This document shows, in pieces, positions 40,038 through 47,885 of a stretch of 64,000 nt of DNA (position 1 is the stretch's first letter; each line of letters starts with the position of its first letter). The position numbers and the translations under genes are program-made. This DNA is from Streptomyces sp. NP160 (GTDB taxonomy: Bacteria; Actinomycetota; Actinomycetes; Actinomycetales; Quadrisphaeraceae): positions 85,863-149,862 of the forward strand of contig NZ_VDMJ01000044.1 of NCBI RefSeq assembly GCF_006335115.1, in the 5' to 3' direction. The notes beneath the pieces were generated by a model, which saw only the letters and a list, made by a program, of their open reading frames with translations, was not told the origin of the DNA and did not search any database.

Positions 40038-40649
40038 GGGGAGCTGGGCGGCGGGGTCGGCGCCGTCGTCGACGTCGGCGATGGGCAGGTCGCGCGCGGT
40101 GGCGAAGCCCTCGAGGTAGCCGCGGGCGCGCTCGGTGCGGGGGTAGGCCTCCACGAGCTCCCAGAAGCGGTCGCCGTGGCCGTGCTCGAGCAGGTGCGCC
40201 AGCTCGTGCACGAGCACGTAGTCGACCACCCAGGACGGCATCCCCTGGAGCCGGTCGGACAGGCGGATGGTGCCGTCGGCGGTGGTGGTGGAGCCCCAGC
40301 GCGTGGTCTGGTTGGCCACCCACCGCACGCTGGAGGGCCGGGCCCGCCCGCCGAGGTAGCGGGCGCTGAGCTCGGCGGCGCGGCGCGCGAGCGCCTCGTC
40401 GCTGGGGCGGCGGCGCTGGTCCTGCGCGGCGAGCTTGGTGACCATGCGGTCCACCCAGACGCGCTCCTGCGCGCGGGTGAACCCCGCCGGGATGCAGACG
40501 ACCACGGTGCCGCCGTCGCGGAAGGCGGTGACGGTGCGTCGGCGCCGAGCGCTGCGGCGCACCTCCACGGGCGGGAGGTCGTGGGCCACCGGGCGCGCCG
40601 TCGTGGGCACGGGGTCGCCCCCGGCCGCTCGCGCCCCCTGCGCCGCCAT
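40032..40649 (-). CDS. YgjP-like zinc metallopeptidase (M48-related, DUF45)
   Basis: 205 residues. Zinc motif H-E-x-x-H as VHELAHLLEHGHGDRFW (about 150-165), plus the RWGSTTTADGTIRLS strand that typifies YgjP/SprT-like proteins. Cytosolic; substrate unknown. ATG at 40649 is 6 nt after TAGCGT, with no Shine-Dalgarno (leaderless-type). Confidence 0.87.
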   Translation of the reverse strand: MAAQGARAAGGDPVPTTARPVAHDLPPVEVRRSARRRRTVTAFRDGGTVVVCIPAGFTRAQERVWVDRMVTKLAAQDQRRRPSDEALARRAAELSARYLGGRARPSSVRWVANQTTRWGSTTTADGTIRLSDRLQGMPSWVVDYVLVHELAHLLEHGHGDRFWELVEAYPRTERARGYLEGFATARDLPIADVDDGADPAAQLPG

Positions 40650-40655
40650 GCAGCA

Positions 40656-40661
40656 ACGCTA
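40656..40661 (-). promoter_or_regulatory. Leaderless -10 box (TAGCGT) of the YgjP-like gene
   Basis: TAGCGT on the minus strand, 6 nt before the ATG at 40649. Confidence 0.5.
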
Positions 40662-40830
40662 CTGCCCCGAGGGCCCCGCCACCGGCCACGACACCCGCTC
40701 GGGGGCCACGGGGAGGAGCTCGGCGGCCTGGGCGGGCATCCGGTGGGCGCTGTCGCCACCACCCGCCACGAACCGGCACGCTCAGTGACCACCCGCGGGG
40801 GACGGACAGGGCCGGACGGGCGCTCCCGCG

Positions 40831-40859
40831 TTGACGGTGCCCGCCGCCGGCCCTACCGT
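40831..40859 (+). promoter_or_regulatory. Housekeeping-type promoter of the DUF5679 gene
   Basis: TTGACG (40831-40836), 17-nt spacer, TACCGT (40854-40859). It is the best -35/-10 pair in the window. It implies an approximately 160-nt leader before the gene at 41029. Confidence 0.65.
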
Positions 40860-40872
40860 CGTCACCAGTCCT

Positions 40873-40921
40873 CCGGTCGAGGGGCCCACCGCAGGGGAAG
40901 GCGGGATGGTTCCTCGACCGG
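40873..40921 (+). other. Inverted repeat in the DUF5679 leader
   Basis: CCGGTCGAGG (40873-40882) and CCTCGACCGG (40912-40921), perfect 10-bp arms with a 29-nt spacer. It begins just after the expected transcription start, so it may be a 5'-UTR stem. The rest of 40650-41028 shows nothing coding. Confidence 0.5.
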
Positions 40922-41028
40922 GGGACGACTGCTGTCCGGCCACCGCCGTCCGGACCAGCCGCTACGGTGGCGCGGACCGCACCACCCGTCCGGGCCCCCC
41001 GCCCGGGCCCAGACACGAGGAGGCCCCC

Positions 41029-41184
41029 GTGGCCGAGACCTACTCGGGTTCGTTCTACTGCGTGAAGTGCAAGGAGAAGCGCGACGCCGAGGGCGGCGTC
41101 GTGGAGACCAACGGCCGCCGGATGGCCAAGGCGAAGTGCCCCGTGTGCGGCACCAACCTCAACCGCATCCTCGGCAAGGCCTGA
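41029..41184 (+). CDS. DUF5679 zinc-ribbon protein
   Basis: A 51-residue protein with a four-cysteine ribbon: FYCVKCKEKR and KCPVCGTNLNRIL. Conserved small actinobacterial protein of unknown function, basic, possibly nucleic-acid binding. GTG at 41029 with GAGGAGG upstream. A housekeeping-type promoter and structured leader precede it. Confidence 0.88.
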   Translation: MAETYSGSFYCVKCKEKRDAEGGVVETNGRRMAKAKCPVCGTNLNRILGKA

Positions 41185-41268
41185 GCTCCGCCCCCTGCAC
41201 CGCCCCGCTGGCGCCGCCCCTGTGGACGGCGCCAGCGGCGCAGGGCGGACCGGTGCCACGCTCCTCGA

Positions 41269-42252
41269 GTGAGCGCCCCGACGTCCCTGCGCCTGCGCCC
41301 CGGCCTGCTGACCGCGTGGCGCTCCCCCGGCCGGCTCCAGCTCGGTGTGGGCGCCGTCGCCCACGTGCTGGAGGGCCTCACCACCGCTGACGAGCTGGTG
41401 GTGGACGCGCTCGCCACGGGAGCCGACCCCACCTCCCTGCAGCGGCTCGCGGCCCTGCACGGCGGCCCCCCCGAGCGCACCCGCGCCCTGCTCGAGGCCC
41501 TGGCCGGCGCCGGCGCCCTGGAGCGGGTCGAGGGCAGGGGTCCCGGCGCACGACCGGACGGGCTCGCGCGGACGTGCGCCGCCGTCGTGGGGGCCTCCCC
41601 CACGGGGCGCGCCGTGGCGCTGGGCCTGGCCGCGGCCGGCGTGGGCGCGGTGCTCGTGGAGGACGAGGCCCCGGTGACCCGCGCCGACGTCGGCCCCGCG
41701 GCCTTCTCCCCGTCCGACCTGGAGCTGTCGCGCGGAGCTGCCGTCGTGCGCACCCTGCTGCGGCACCACCCGTCCGTCCGCGTGCAGCCGCCCCCGGCCG
41801 GGCGCGTGCGCCCCGACGTCGTCGTCCTGGTGGCCTCGGGAGCCCACGACGCGCGCCGGGCGGAACCGCTGGTGCGCGAGGGCGTGCCGCACCTGGGCGT
41901 GCTGCACCTCGGCGCAGCAGCGGTGGTGGGGCCGCTGGTGCGCCCCGGGGACAGCGCCTGCCTGCGCTGCCTCGACCTGCACCGCACCGACCGAGACCCG
42001 GAGTGGCCGCGCCTGCTGCCGCAGCTGGCCGCGCCACCGGGCGGCCCGCGGCGCCCGGAGCCCGCGGACCTCGCGGCGCTGGCCGCCGCGGTGGCGGTCC
42101 AGCAGGTGCTGGCGCAGCTGCGCGGCCACGAGCCCGCCGCGCTCGACGCCACCCTGGAGCTGGACGGCGCCGGGGCACTCGGCGTGCGCCCGTGGTCGGC
42201 CCACCCCGCCTGCGGGTGCACCTGGGCCGACGGGGTGCTGGCAGCGGGCTGA
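41269..42252 (+). CDS. ThiF/E1-like adenylyltransferase-fold protein
   Basis: 327 residues. N-terminal winged-helix-like region, then a Rossmann segment AAVVGASPTGRAVALGLAAA, a central acidic strand, CLRCLDLHRTDRD and a C-terminal HPACGCTW. These cysteine pairs form the zinc site typical of the ThiF-like proteins next to actinobacterial peptide-modification or orphan loci. The usual G-x-G-x-x-G and ATP-contact Arg are weak, so activation chemistry is uncertain. GTG at 41269 with no clear ribosome-binding site. It stands just upstream of an ABC1 kinase gene. Confidence 0.75.
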   Translation: MSAPTSLRLRPGLLTAWRSPGRLQLGVGAVAHVLEGLTTADELVVDALATGADPTSLQRLAALHGGPPERTRALLEALAGAGALERVEGRGPGARPDGLARTCAAVVGASPTGRAVALGLAAAGVGAVLVEDEAPVTRADVGPAAFSPSDLELSRGAAVVRTLLRHHPSVRVQPPPAGRVRPDVVVLVASGAHDARRAEPLVREGVPHLGVLHLGAAAVVGPLVRPGDSACLRCLDLHRTDRDPEWPRLLPQLAAPPGGPRRPEPADLAALAAAVAVQQVLAQLRGHEPAALDATLELDGAGALGVRPWSAHPACGCTWADGVLAAG

Positions 42253-42309
42253 CGGCGCGGTGATCGGGCCGGCGCTGCGAGAGCCCGGAAGCCGTCGCAG
42301 GATGGCGGG

Positions 42310-43734
42310 GTGGACGCACCCGCCGAGGACCCCCTGGACCGCGCGCCGGACGGCTGGGCGGAGGGTGCCGACGACGACGAGCGCGGCGGCCGCCGGGGCG
42401 GCGCCATCCCGCGCGGCTCCCTCGGGCGCGGCCTGCGCCTGGCCCAGCTGCCGGCGGCCTTCGCCGGCCGCCAGGCGGTCGGGCTGGGGCGCCGGCTGGG
42501 CGGCCGCTCCCAGGCCGACGTGCAGGCCTCGGTGCAGCAGGCCACGGCCGAGCAGGTCTTCAAGGTGCTCGGCCAGCTCAAGGGCGGCGCCATGAAGGTG
42601 GGGCAGGCGCTGTCCGTGCTGGAGGCCGCGCTGCCCGAGGAGCAGGCCGGCCCCTACCGCGCGGCGCTCACCAAGCTGCAGGACGCCGCTCCCCCGATGC
42701 CGGCGGCCACGGTCCGCGCGGTGCTCGCCGCCGAGCTGGGCCCGGGCTGGCGCTCGCTGTTCCGCAGCTTCGAGGAGAAGCCGGCCGCCGCGGCGTCCGT
42801 CGGGCAGGTGCACCGCGCGGTGTGGTCGGACGGCCGGGACGTCGCGGTCAAGGTGCAGTACCCCGGCGCCGGCGACGCGCTGCTGGGAGACCTCGACCAG
42901 GTGGGCCGCCTCGTGCGCGTGGCGGCGGGGTGGATCCCCGGCATGGAGGTCGGCCCGATCATCGCCGAGCTGCGCGAGCGGGTGGCCGAGGAGCTGGACT
43001 ACCGCGCCGAGGGCGCCTCCCAGCAGGCCTTCGCGGACGCGTTCGCCGACGACGACGAGGTGGTCGTCCCCGCCGTCGTCATGGCCACCGGCCGCGTGCT
43101 GGTCAGCGAGTGGCTGGACGGGGTGCCGCTGTCGAAGGTGATCGCCGAGGGCACGCAGGAGCAGCGCGACCTCGCGGCCCGGCGCTACCTGGAGGTGCTG
43201 CTGCTGGGCCCGGCGCGCGCCGGTCTGCTGCACGCCGACCCCCACCCGGGCAACTTCCGGCTCACGCCCGACGGCCGTTTCGGCATCCTCGACTTCGGTG
43301 CCGTGAACCGCCTGCCGGACGGAATGCCGCCCGCCATCGGAAGGCTGCTGGGGGCCGCTCTCGACGGTGATTCCGAGACCGTCGCCGACGGCCTGCGGGA
43401 AGAGGGCTTCATCCGCGAGCGCATCCAGGTGGACCCCGACCAGCTGCTCGACTACCTCAGCCCTTTCGTGGAGCCGCTGCGGCACGAGGAGTTCAGGTTC
43501 GACAGGGCGTGGCTGCAGTCGCTCTTCAAGCACGTGAACGACCGCGAGCGCCCCGAGTGGACGATCAACCTCAAGGTCAACCTGCCTCCGGAGTACGTGC
43601 TGATCCACCGCGTGTGGTTCGGGGGGATCGGCGTGATGTGCCAGCTGGGCGGCGTCGTCCCCGCCGTCCAGGTGCTCGCCGACTTCCTCCCCGAGTTCGC
43701 CGAGGAGGACGCCGAAGAGTCGGAAGTCTCCTGA
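42310..43734 (+). CDS. ABC1/AarF (UbiB-like) atypical kinase
   Basis: 474 residues. Family marks: K-x-G-Q as MKVGQALSVLE (near 95), Ala-rich loop AAAASVGQVHRA replacing the Gly-rich loop, VAVKVQYPG, DPHPGNF, and DFGAV metal-binding. UbiB-type ATPases support quinone or lipid metabolism; menaquinone-using actinobacteria keep several. GTG at 42310 follows CAGGAT by 6 nt. The C-terminus is acidic. The target is unknown. Confidence 0.88.
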   Translation: MDAPAEDPLDRAPDGWAEGADDDERGGRRGGAIPRGSLGRGLRLAQLPAAFAGRQAVGLGRRLGGRSQADVQASVQQATAEQVFKVLGQLKGGAMKVGQALSVLEAALPEEQAGPYRAALTKLQDAAPPMPAATVRAVLAAELGPGWRSLFRSFEEKPAAAASVGQVHRAVWSDGRDVAVKVQYPGAGDALLGDLDQVGRLVRVAAGWIPGMEVGPIIAELRERVAEELDYRAEGASQQAFADAFADDDEVVVPAVVMATGRVLVSEWLDGVPLSKVIAEGTQEQRDLAARRYLEVLLLGPARAGLLHADPHPGNFRLTPDGRFGILDFGAVNRLPDGMPPAIGRLLGAALDGDSETVADGLREEGFIRERIQVDPDQLLDYLSPFVEPLRHEEFRFDRAWLQSLFKHVNDRERPEWTINLKVNLPPEYVLIHRVWFGGIGVMCQLGGVVPAVQVLADFLPEFAEEDAEESEVS

Positions 43735-43804
43735 CTCCGAGAGGTCCCTGCCGCCCGAGGTGAGTGATATTCCGCCGCCGATCCGGTGGTGGGCCGCACC
43801 CGTA

Positions 43805-43834
43805 TTGCGAATTCTTCGGCACGTGTGCGATAAA
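43805..43834 (+). promoter_or_regulatory. Promoter of lsr2
   Basis: TTGCGA (43805-43810), 18-nt spacer, GATAAA (43829-43834), within a locally AT-richer stretch about 62 nt before the ATG. Confidence 0.55.
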
Positions 43835-43844
43835 TGACGCGCAC

Positions 43845-43862
43845 GTCCACCTCTCGGTGGAC
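43845..43862 (+). other. 5'-UTR hairpin of lsr2
   Basis: GTCCACC, loop TCTC, GGTGGAC, extendable by GCAC/GTGC with one bulge. It lies between the promoter and the lsr2 start, so it would be transcribed. Confidence 0.55.
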
Positions 43863-43896
43863 CGTGCCTTTCCCAGCCCTTTGCGAGAGAGACGGC

Positions 43897-44247
43897 ATGG
43901 CCACCAAGACCATCACCCACATCACCGACGACCTCGACGGCACCTCGGACGCCGAGACCGTCAAGTTCGGCCTGTGGGGAGCCACCTACGAGATCGACCT
44001 CTCCGAGGACAACCAGAAGAAGCTCGAGGCCGCCCTGGAGCCCTTCCTCAACGTCGCCCGGAAGTCGACGGGCGGGGGCGGCGTCCGCCGCGCCAGCACC
44101 TCGCGCAGCACCGGCTCGTCCTCGGGCGGCGCCGACTACGACGCGAAGGCCGTGCGCGCCTGGGCCTCGGCCAACGGCGTCTCGGTGCCGGCCCGCGGCC
44201 GCATCCCCAAGACGGTGCTCGAGCAGTACCAGTCCGCCGCCAGCTGA
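43897..44247 (+). CDS. lsr2: Lsr2-family nucleoid protein / xenogeneic silencer
   Basis: A 116-residue Lsr2 protein. N-terminal dimerisation region (ETVKFGLWGATYEIDLSEDN), Ser/Gly/Arg linker, and C-terminal DNA-binding helix pair with the minor-groove RGR motif (VPARGRIPKTVLEQY). It binds AT-rich DNA and silences acquired genes, the actinobacterial H-NS analogue. ATG at 43897 with a GAGAGAG ribosome-binding site. Its own upstream region is AT-rich for this genome, allowing autoregulation. A strong terminator follows. Confidence 0.95.
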   Translation: MATKTITHITDDLDGTSDAETVKFGLWGATYEIDLSEDNQKKLEAALEPFLNVARKSTGGGGVRRASTSRSTGSSSGGADYDAKAVRAWASANGVSVPARGRIPKTVLEQYQSAAS

Positions 44248-44280
44248 CCCGGTGGCCGGTCGACCGGCCGCAGGCACCAC

Positions 44281-44317
44281 CGCAGCGCCCGTCCCCGTCG
44301 TGGGGGCGGGCGCTGCG
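44281..44317. terminator. Terminator between lsr2 and the tad operon
   Basis: A 16-bp stem (44281-44296 with 44302-44317) with one G-T mismatch and a 5-nt loop, serving the convergent lsr2 and tadG-like genes. Confidence 0.8.
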
Positions 44318-44332
44318 TCGTCGTCGGCGGCG

Positions 44333-44818
44333 TCAGGGCAGGACCAGGCCCTCGCGGGCGCGGGAGGTCACCTGCAGCGGCACGGTGACGCCGTCACCGA
44401 CCCACGCCGGCAGCAGCGCCGGCCTGACGCTGGCGGCGAGCGTCACCTCGGCGGTCGTCCCGTCCGGGGTGCCGGTGGGGGCGACCACGGCCACGCCGAG
44501 CAGGTCCCCGGGCTGCGGGGTGCGGGCCAGCAGCTCCGCCGCGCTGCGCCGCACGCCGTCGTCGTCCAGGGGCACGCCCTGCCCGGGGAGCACGCCGTCG
44601 CGGTAGTAGGCGGCCTCGTCGAGGGCGTCAGCGGCGTCGAGGGCGGCCGCGTCGGCCGCGGCCAGCAGGTGCGTGCGCGCCAGGTGCAGCTCGGTGGCCG
44701 ACGCCCCGACCAGCACCAGGGCGACGACGACGACCGCGTCGACGATGACGAGCGGCGCGACCGACCCCTCGTCCCCCCTGCGCACCGGGCGCAGCGCCGC
44801 GGCGCGCGGGCGCCTCAC
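44333..44818 (-). CDS. TadG-like / Rv3654c-like pilus-locus protein
   Basis: 161 residues: short basic N-terminus, GSVAPLVIVDAVVVVALVLV-type hydrophobic helix (about 18-40), then a ATELHLARTHLLAAADAAAL region and a beta-rich tail. It resembles the last gene of the mycobacterial tad-like locus (Rv3654c) and TadG/TadE minor pilins. GTG at 44818 overlaps the upstream tadE-like stop by 4 bp. Last gene of the operon. Confidence 0.78.
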   Translation of the reverse strand: MRRPRAAALRPVRRGDEGSVAPLVIVDAVVVVALVLVGASATELHLARTHLLAAADAAALDAADALDEAAYYRDGVLPGQGVPLDDDGVRRSAAELLARTPQPGDLLGVAVVAPTGTPDGTTAEVTLAASVRPALLPAWVGDGVTVPLQVTSRAREGLVLP

Positions 44819-45354
44819 CGCGAGGCTCCCGCCGCCGTCGTGGTCCTGGCCGTCGTGGCCGCCGGCAGGGCCGCGAACCTGTCCACGACAGCGGTGCCGG
44901 TGGCCTCCACCGGCACCTGCGCCGGCACCGCAGAGCGCAGCAGCGGCGGGACGAACGGCAGCGGGACGTCCACCCGGACCGTCACGACGACGGCGGCGTC
45001 GGGCGCGAAGCATCCGGCGGCCTCGCAGGACGTGCTGGCGGTCGCGTCGGCGGTGGTGAAGCCCTGGTCGGTGAGGGCGAGGTCGAGCGCGGCCTGGGCG
45101 CGCCCGGGCGCCTGCGCGGCGTCGGCGGCCGTGACGTAGGCGCGGGCGGCAGCGCGCGAGCCCGCGGCCGCGGCGTAGGCGCCGGCCTGCAGCCGCGCGA
45201 GGGTCACCACGAGGTAGGCGACGGGCACCAGCAGGAGCAGCGCCAGCACGATGAACTCCACCGAGGCGCTGCCGGCGTCGCCGCGGCCGCTGCCGCTGCC
45301 GAGGGACACCGGCCGGTGGCGCAGGGCGGCCAGCCGGCGGCGCAGCGGCCTCAC
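44815..45354 (-). CDS. TadE-like minor pilin (first of two)
   Basis: 179 residues. Basic N-terminus, then GSASVEFIVLALLLLVPVAY, the Glu-containing pilin-like helix of TadE proteins, followed by an Ala-rich extracytoplasmic domain with two Cys (SCEAAGC) that could form a disulfide. GTG at 45354 overlaps the preceding gene by 4 bp. Presumed minor component of the Flp pilus. Confidence 0.82.
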   Translation of the reverse strand: MRPLRRRLAALRHRPVSLGSGSGRGDAGSASVEFIVLALLLLVPVAYLVVTLARLQAGAYAAAAGSRAAARAYVTAADAAQAPGRAQAALDLALTDQGFTTADATASTSCEAAGCFAPDAAVVVTVRVDVPLPFVPPLLRSAVPAQVPVEATGTAVVDRFAALPAATTARTTTAAGASR

Positions 45355-45770
45355 GGGAGCACCTCCACCAGGCCGTGCCCGCGCACCGCCATGGTGCCGC
45401 CGCCGAACCAGCCCACCAGCGGCAGCGGGACGGTGGCGGTGACCTCGACGACGTCCAGGCCGCCGCGGTCCACCTCGGCGGCCGTGACGTCGTCGGCGTA
45501 CGCGGCGGGCAGGGAGGCGCGGATGAGCTCGCGCGCCCGGTCGGCGCCGTCCGCCGGGGTCCGGTCCGCCAGGGCGCCGAAGCGGGCCCCCTCCCCCACG
45601 CAGTCGACGAGCGTCCCCCGCAGGTGCAGGGCCAGGCCCAGCTGCAGGAGGCTCGCGAACAGCACCGACACGAGCGCCATCACCATGACGCTCTCGGCGA
45701 CGGCGGCTCCTGCGTCCCCGCGGGGCGCCCGGCGGTGGTGCGGCGGAGCAGCCACCGCCAGGGGCGTCAC
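45351..45770 (-). CDS. TadE-like minor pilin (second)
   Basis: 139 residues. DAGAAVAESVMVMALVSVLF carries the conserved Glu just before the hydrophobic helix, as in TadE. The C-terminal domain is beta-rich. GTG at 45770 overlaps the flp-like stop by 4 bp. Confidence 0.83.
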   Translation of the reverse strand: MTPLAVAAPPHHRRAPRGDAGAAVAESVMVMALVSVLFASLLQLGLALHLRGTLVDCVGEGARFGALADRTPADGADRARELIRASLPAAYADDVTAAEVDRGGLDVVEVTATVPLPLVGWFGGGTMAVRGHGLVEVLP

Positions 45771-45982
45771 GGGACCTGCACGGCGCTGACGGCGCTCTCG
45801 AACATCTGGACCAGCAGCGGCTGGGCCACCGCCGCGAGGCCGACGACGATGCCGGCGGTCATCACGGTGACGAGCACCCAGCCGGGCACGTCGCCGCGCT
45901 CGCGGTCGCCGTCGTCGGGCAGGGCCGCGACGACGCGCAGGGCGTGGGCGGCGGTGAGCACCAGGGCGGTCAGGCGGGACAT
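45767..45982 (-). CDS. Flp-type pilin candidate
   Basis: 71 residues with one hydrophobic helix: GDVPGWVLVTVMTAGIVVGL. Size, position between tadC and tadE and the C-terminal helix fit a Flp/DUF4244-type pilin, though the classical G/xxxxEY processing site is not seen. ATG at 45982 with GGAGG 5 nt upstream. It is the main structural subunit if this locus makes a pilus. Confidence 0.72.
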   Translation of the reverse strand: MSRLTALVLTAAHALRVVAALPDDGDRERGDVPGWVLVTVMTAGIVVGLAAVAQPLLVQMFESAVSAVQVP

Positions 45983-46062
45983 CGGGTCCTCCGGTGTGTC
46001 GGTGGTCGTCGGCGGGCGCCGAGCGGGGCGGGTCGGGGTCGAGCTGTCGAGCAGGTCTGGGG

Positions 46063-47022
46063 TCACGGGGACAGGCGCAGCACGGCCAGCCCGGGGTAGA
46101 CGGCGAAGAGCACGGTCACCGGGAGCACGAGGAAGACCACCGGGACGATCATGGCGAGCTCCTTGCGGCCGCCGGCCTCCACGAGCCGGCGGCGGGCCAG
46201 CTGGCGCACGTCCTGCGCCTGCGCCGCCAGGACGTCGGCCAGGGGGGACCCGCGCTCGACGGCCACGGCGATGCCGTCGACGAACCGGGTCAGAGGAGCC
46301 GCGGAGGTGCGCTCGCCCATCCGCGCGAGGGCGACGACCAGCGGCGTGCCCGAGCGGGCGTCGGCGAGGGTCGTGCGCAGCTCTCCCGACAGCTCTCCGC
46401 GGCAGGTGCGCGAGACCCGGTCGAGCGCACCGACGGCTCCCTCGCCGGCGCCCACCGCGAGGGCCAGCAGCTCGGCCACGGTCGGCAGCTCGGCGAGGAG
46501 GCGCTCCTCGCGCCTGCGCACGGCGCGGCCCAGCGCCTGGTCGCGAGCCAGCACGCCGCCGAGCACCGCGCTCGGGACGAGCAGCACGGCCGCCAGCAGC
46601 GGAGCGCCGCGGGCGACCACGGCGAGCGCTGCGAGCAGGCCGGCAGCCCCCGCGAGCGCTCCCCAGACGACCTGCTCCGCGCGGTAGTGCTCCACGGTGG
46701 TGGCGCTGCCCGCCTGGAGCAGGCGGCGCGAGACGGCGGCGGTGCTGGGCGAGCGGCGCGCTGCCGCGCGCGCCAGCGGGGCGAGCAGCCCCCCGGGCGA
46801 GGTGCCGAGCAGCCGTGCCAGCACCCCCGCGGGCGCCCGTCCCGGCGCGAGCAGGCGGGAGCCGCGGGGCCGGTCGGCCAGGTGCGGTGCCAGCCGGGCG
46901 TCCAGCGACGGGCGGGCCCAGGCGGGGACGCCGAGCACCGCCAGCCACAGGCCGGCGCCGGTGAGCAGGCCCAGGACGGCGCCGACGGGGCTCAGGCCGC
47001 CGACACCCGCCAGCCCGCTCAC
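46063..47022 (-). CDS. tadC: TadC-type inner membrane platform protein (T2SS F family)
   Basis: 319 residues, four to five hydrophobic segments and the cytosolic T2SSF domain (ELLALAVGAGEGAVGALDRV ... FVDGIAVAVERGSPLADVLA). With TadB it forms the platform on which TadA acts. GTG at 47022 overlaps the tadB stop by 4 bp. An 80-nt gap separates it from flp. Confidence 0.86.
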   Translation of the reverse strand: MSGLAGVGGLSPVGAVLGLLTGAGLWLAVLGVPAWARPSLDARLAPHLADRPRGSRLLAPGRAPAGVLARLLGTSPGGLLAPLARAAARRSPSTAAVSRRLLQAGSATTVEHYRAEQVVWGALAGAAGLLAALAVVARGAPLLAAVLLVPSAVLGGVLARDQALGRAVRRREERLLAELPTVAELLALAVGAGEGAVGALDRVSRTCRGELSGELRTTLADARSGTPLVVALARMGERTSAAPLTRFVDGIAVAVERGSPLADVLAAQAQDVRQLARRRLVEAGGRKELAMIVPVVFLVLPVTVLFAVYPGLAVLRLSP

Positions 47023-47885
47023 CGCAGCACCCGCTCGTCCTCGGGCAGCCGGCCCACCCGGCGCATGACCGCGTAGGCGAGGACGCAGCACGCCGCTCCG
47101 GAGCCGATGACCAGCGCACCCGCCGGTTCGCGGAACGCGCTGACCGTGCCGGGGCGGGTGCACAGCAGCAGGAGCACCAGCCACGGAGCGGCGACGGCGA
47201 GGCGCGCGGTGGTCACGGTCCAGCTCTGGCGTGCGAGCAGCTCGCCGCGCGTGCGGGCGTCGTCGCGCAGGAACGAGGACAGCGAGCGCAGCACCCGGCC
47301 GAGGTCGCTGCCGCCGACCTCCCGGGTCAGGCGCAGCGCCTCCACCACGCGGTCGGCCACCGGGTCGGCGAGGGCGTCCTTGAGCCTGTCCAGCGCGGGC
47401 AGGAACCGGCCGGTGGCGCGGTGGTCGTCGGCGAAGTCCGCGAAGGCCGGTCGCAGCGGCTCCGGCCCGTGCACCGCCAGGGCGGCGAGCGCCTCGGGCA
47501 GCGACAGCCCGGCGCGGACGCCGGAGGCGAGGTGGTCCACCGCGTCGGGCCACAGCTCGCGCACGGCCGCTGCACGGCTGCGGGCGCGGGCGCGCAGGAG
47601 GGCGACCGGCCCCCAGGAGGCGCCGGCGCCCAGCACGAGCGACAGCAGCGGTGCCCCCGCCACGAGGAGGGAGGCCAGGGCGACCGCCAGCGCGCAGGCC
47701 GCGCACGCGGCCACGAGCACCGCGAGCGGCAACCCGGCCAGGCCGGCGCGGGCGAGCAGGTCCTCGGCCCTGGCCCGCAGGCCGGGACGGGCACCTGCTG
47801 CGTCGTCGTCGCGGTCCTCCACCCAGCAGGCCCACCAGGCGCAGAAGAGGCCCGCGCCCAGCAGCAGGCCGGTCAGCGCCCCCAT
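47019..47885 (-). CDS. tadB: TadB-type inner membrane platform protein (T2SS F family)
   Basis: 288 residues. N-terminal and C-terminal transmembrane segments around the T2SSF domain (AVDHLASGVRAGLSLPEALA ... VVEALRLTREVGGSDLGRVL). Partner of TadC. ATG at 47885 overlaps the tadA stop by one base (TGATG). Confidence 0.87.
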   Translation of the reverse strand: MGALTGLLLGAGLFCAWWACWVEDRDDDAAGARPGLRARAEDLLARAGLAGLPLAVLVAACAACALAVALASLLVAGAPLLSLVLGAGASWGPVALLRARARSRAAAVRELWPDAVDHLASGVRAGLSLPEALAALAVHGPEPLRPAFADFADDHRATGRFLPALDRLKDALADPVADRVVEALRLTREVGGSDLGRVLRSLSSFLRDDARTRGELLARQSWTVTTARLAVAAPWLVLLLLCTRPGTVSAFREPAGALVIGSGAACCVLAYAVMRRVGRLPEDERVLR

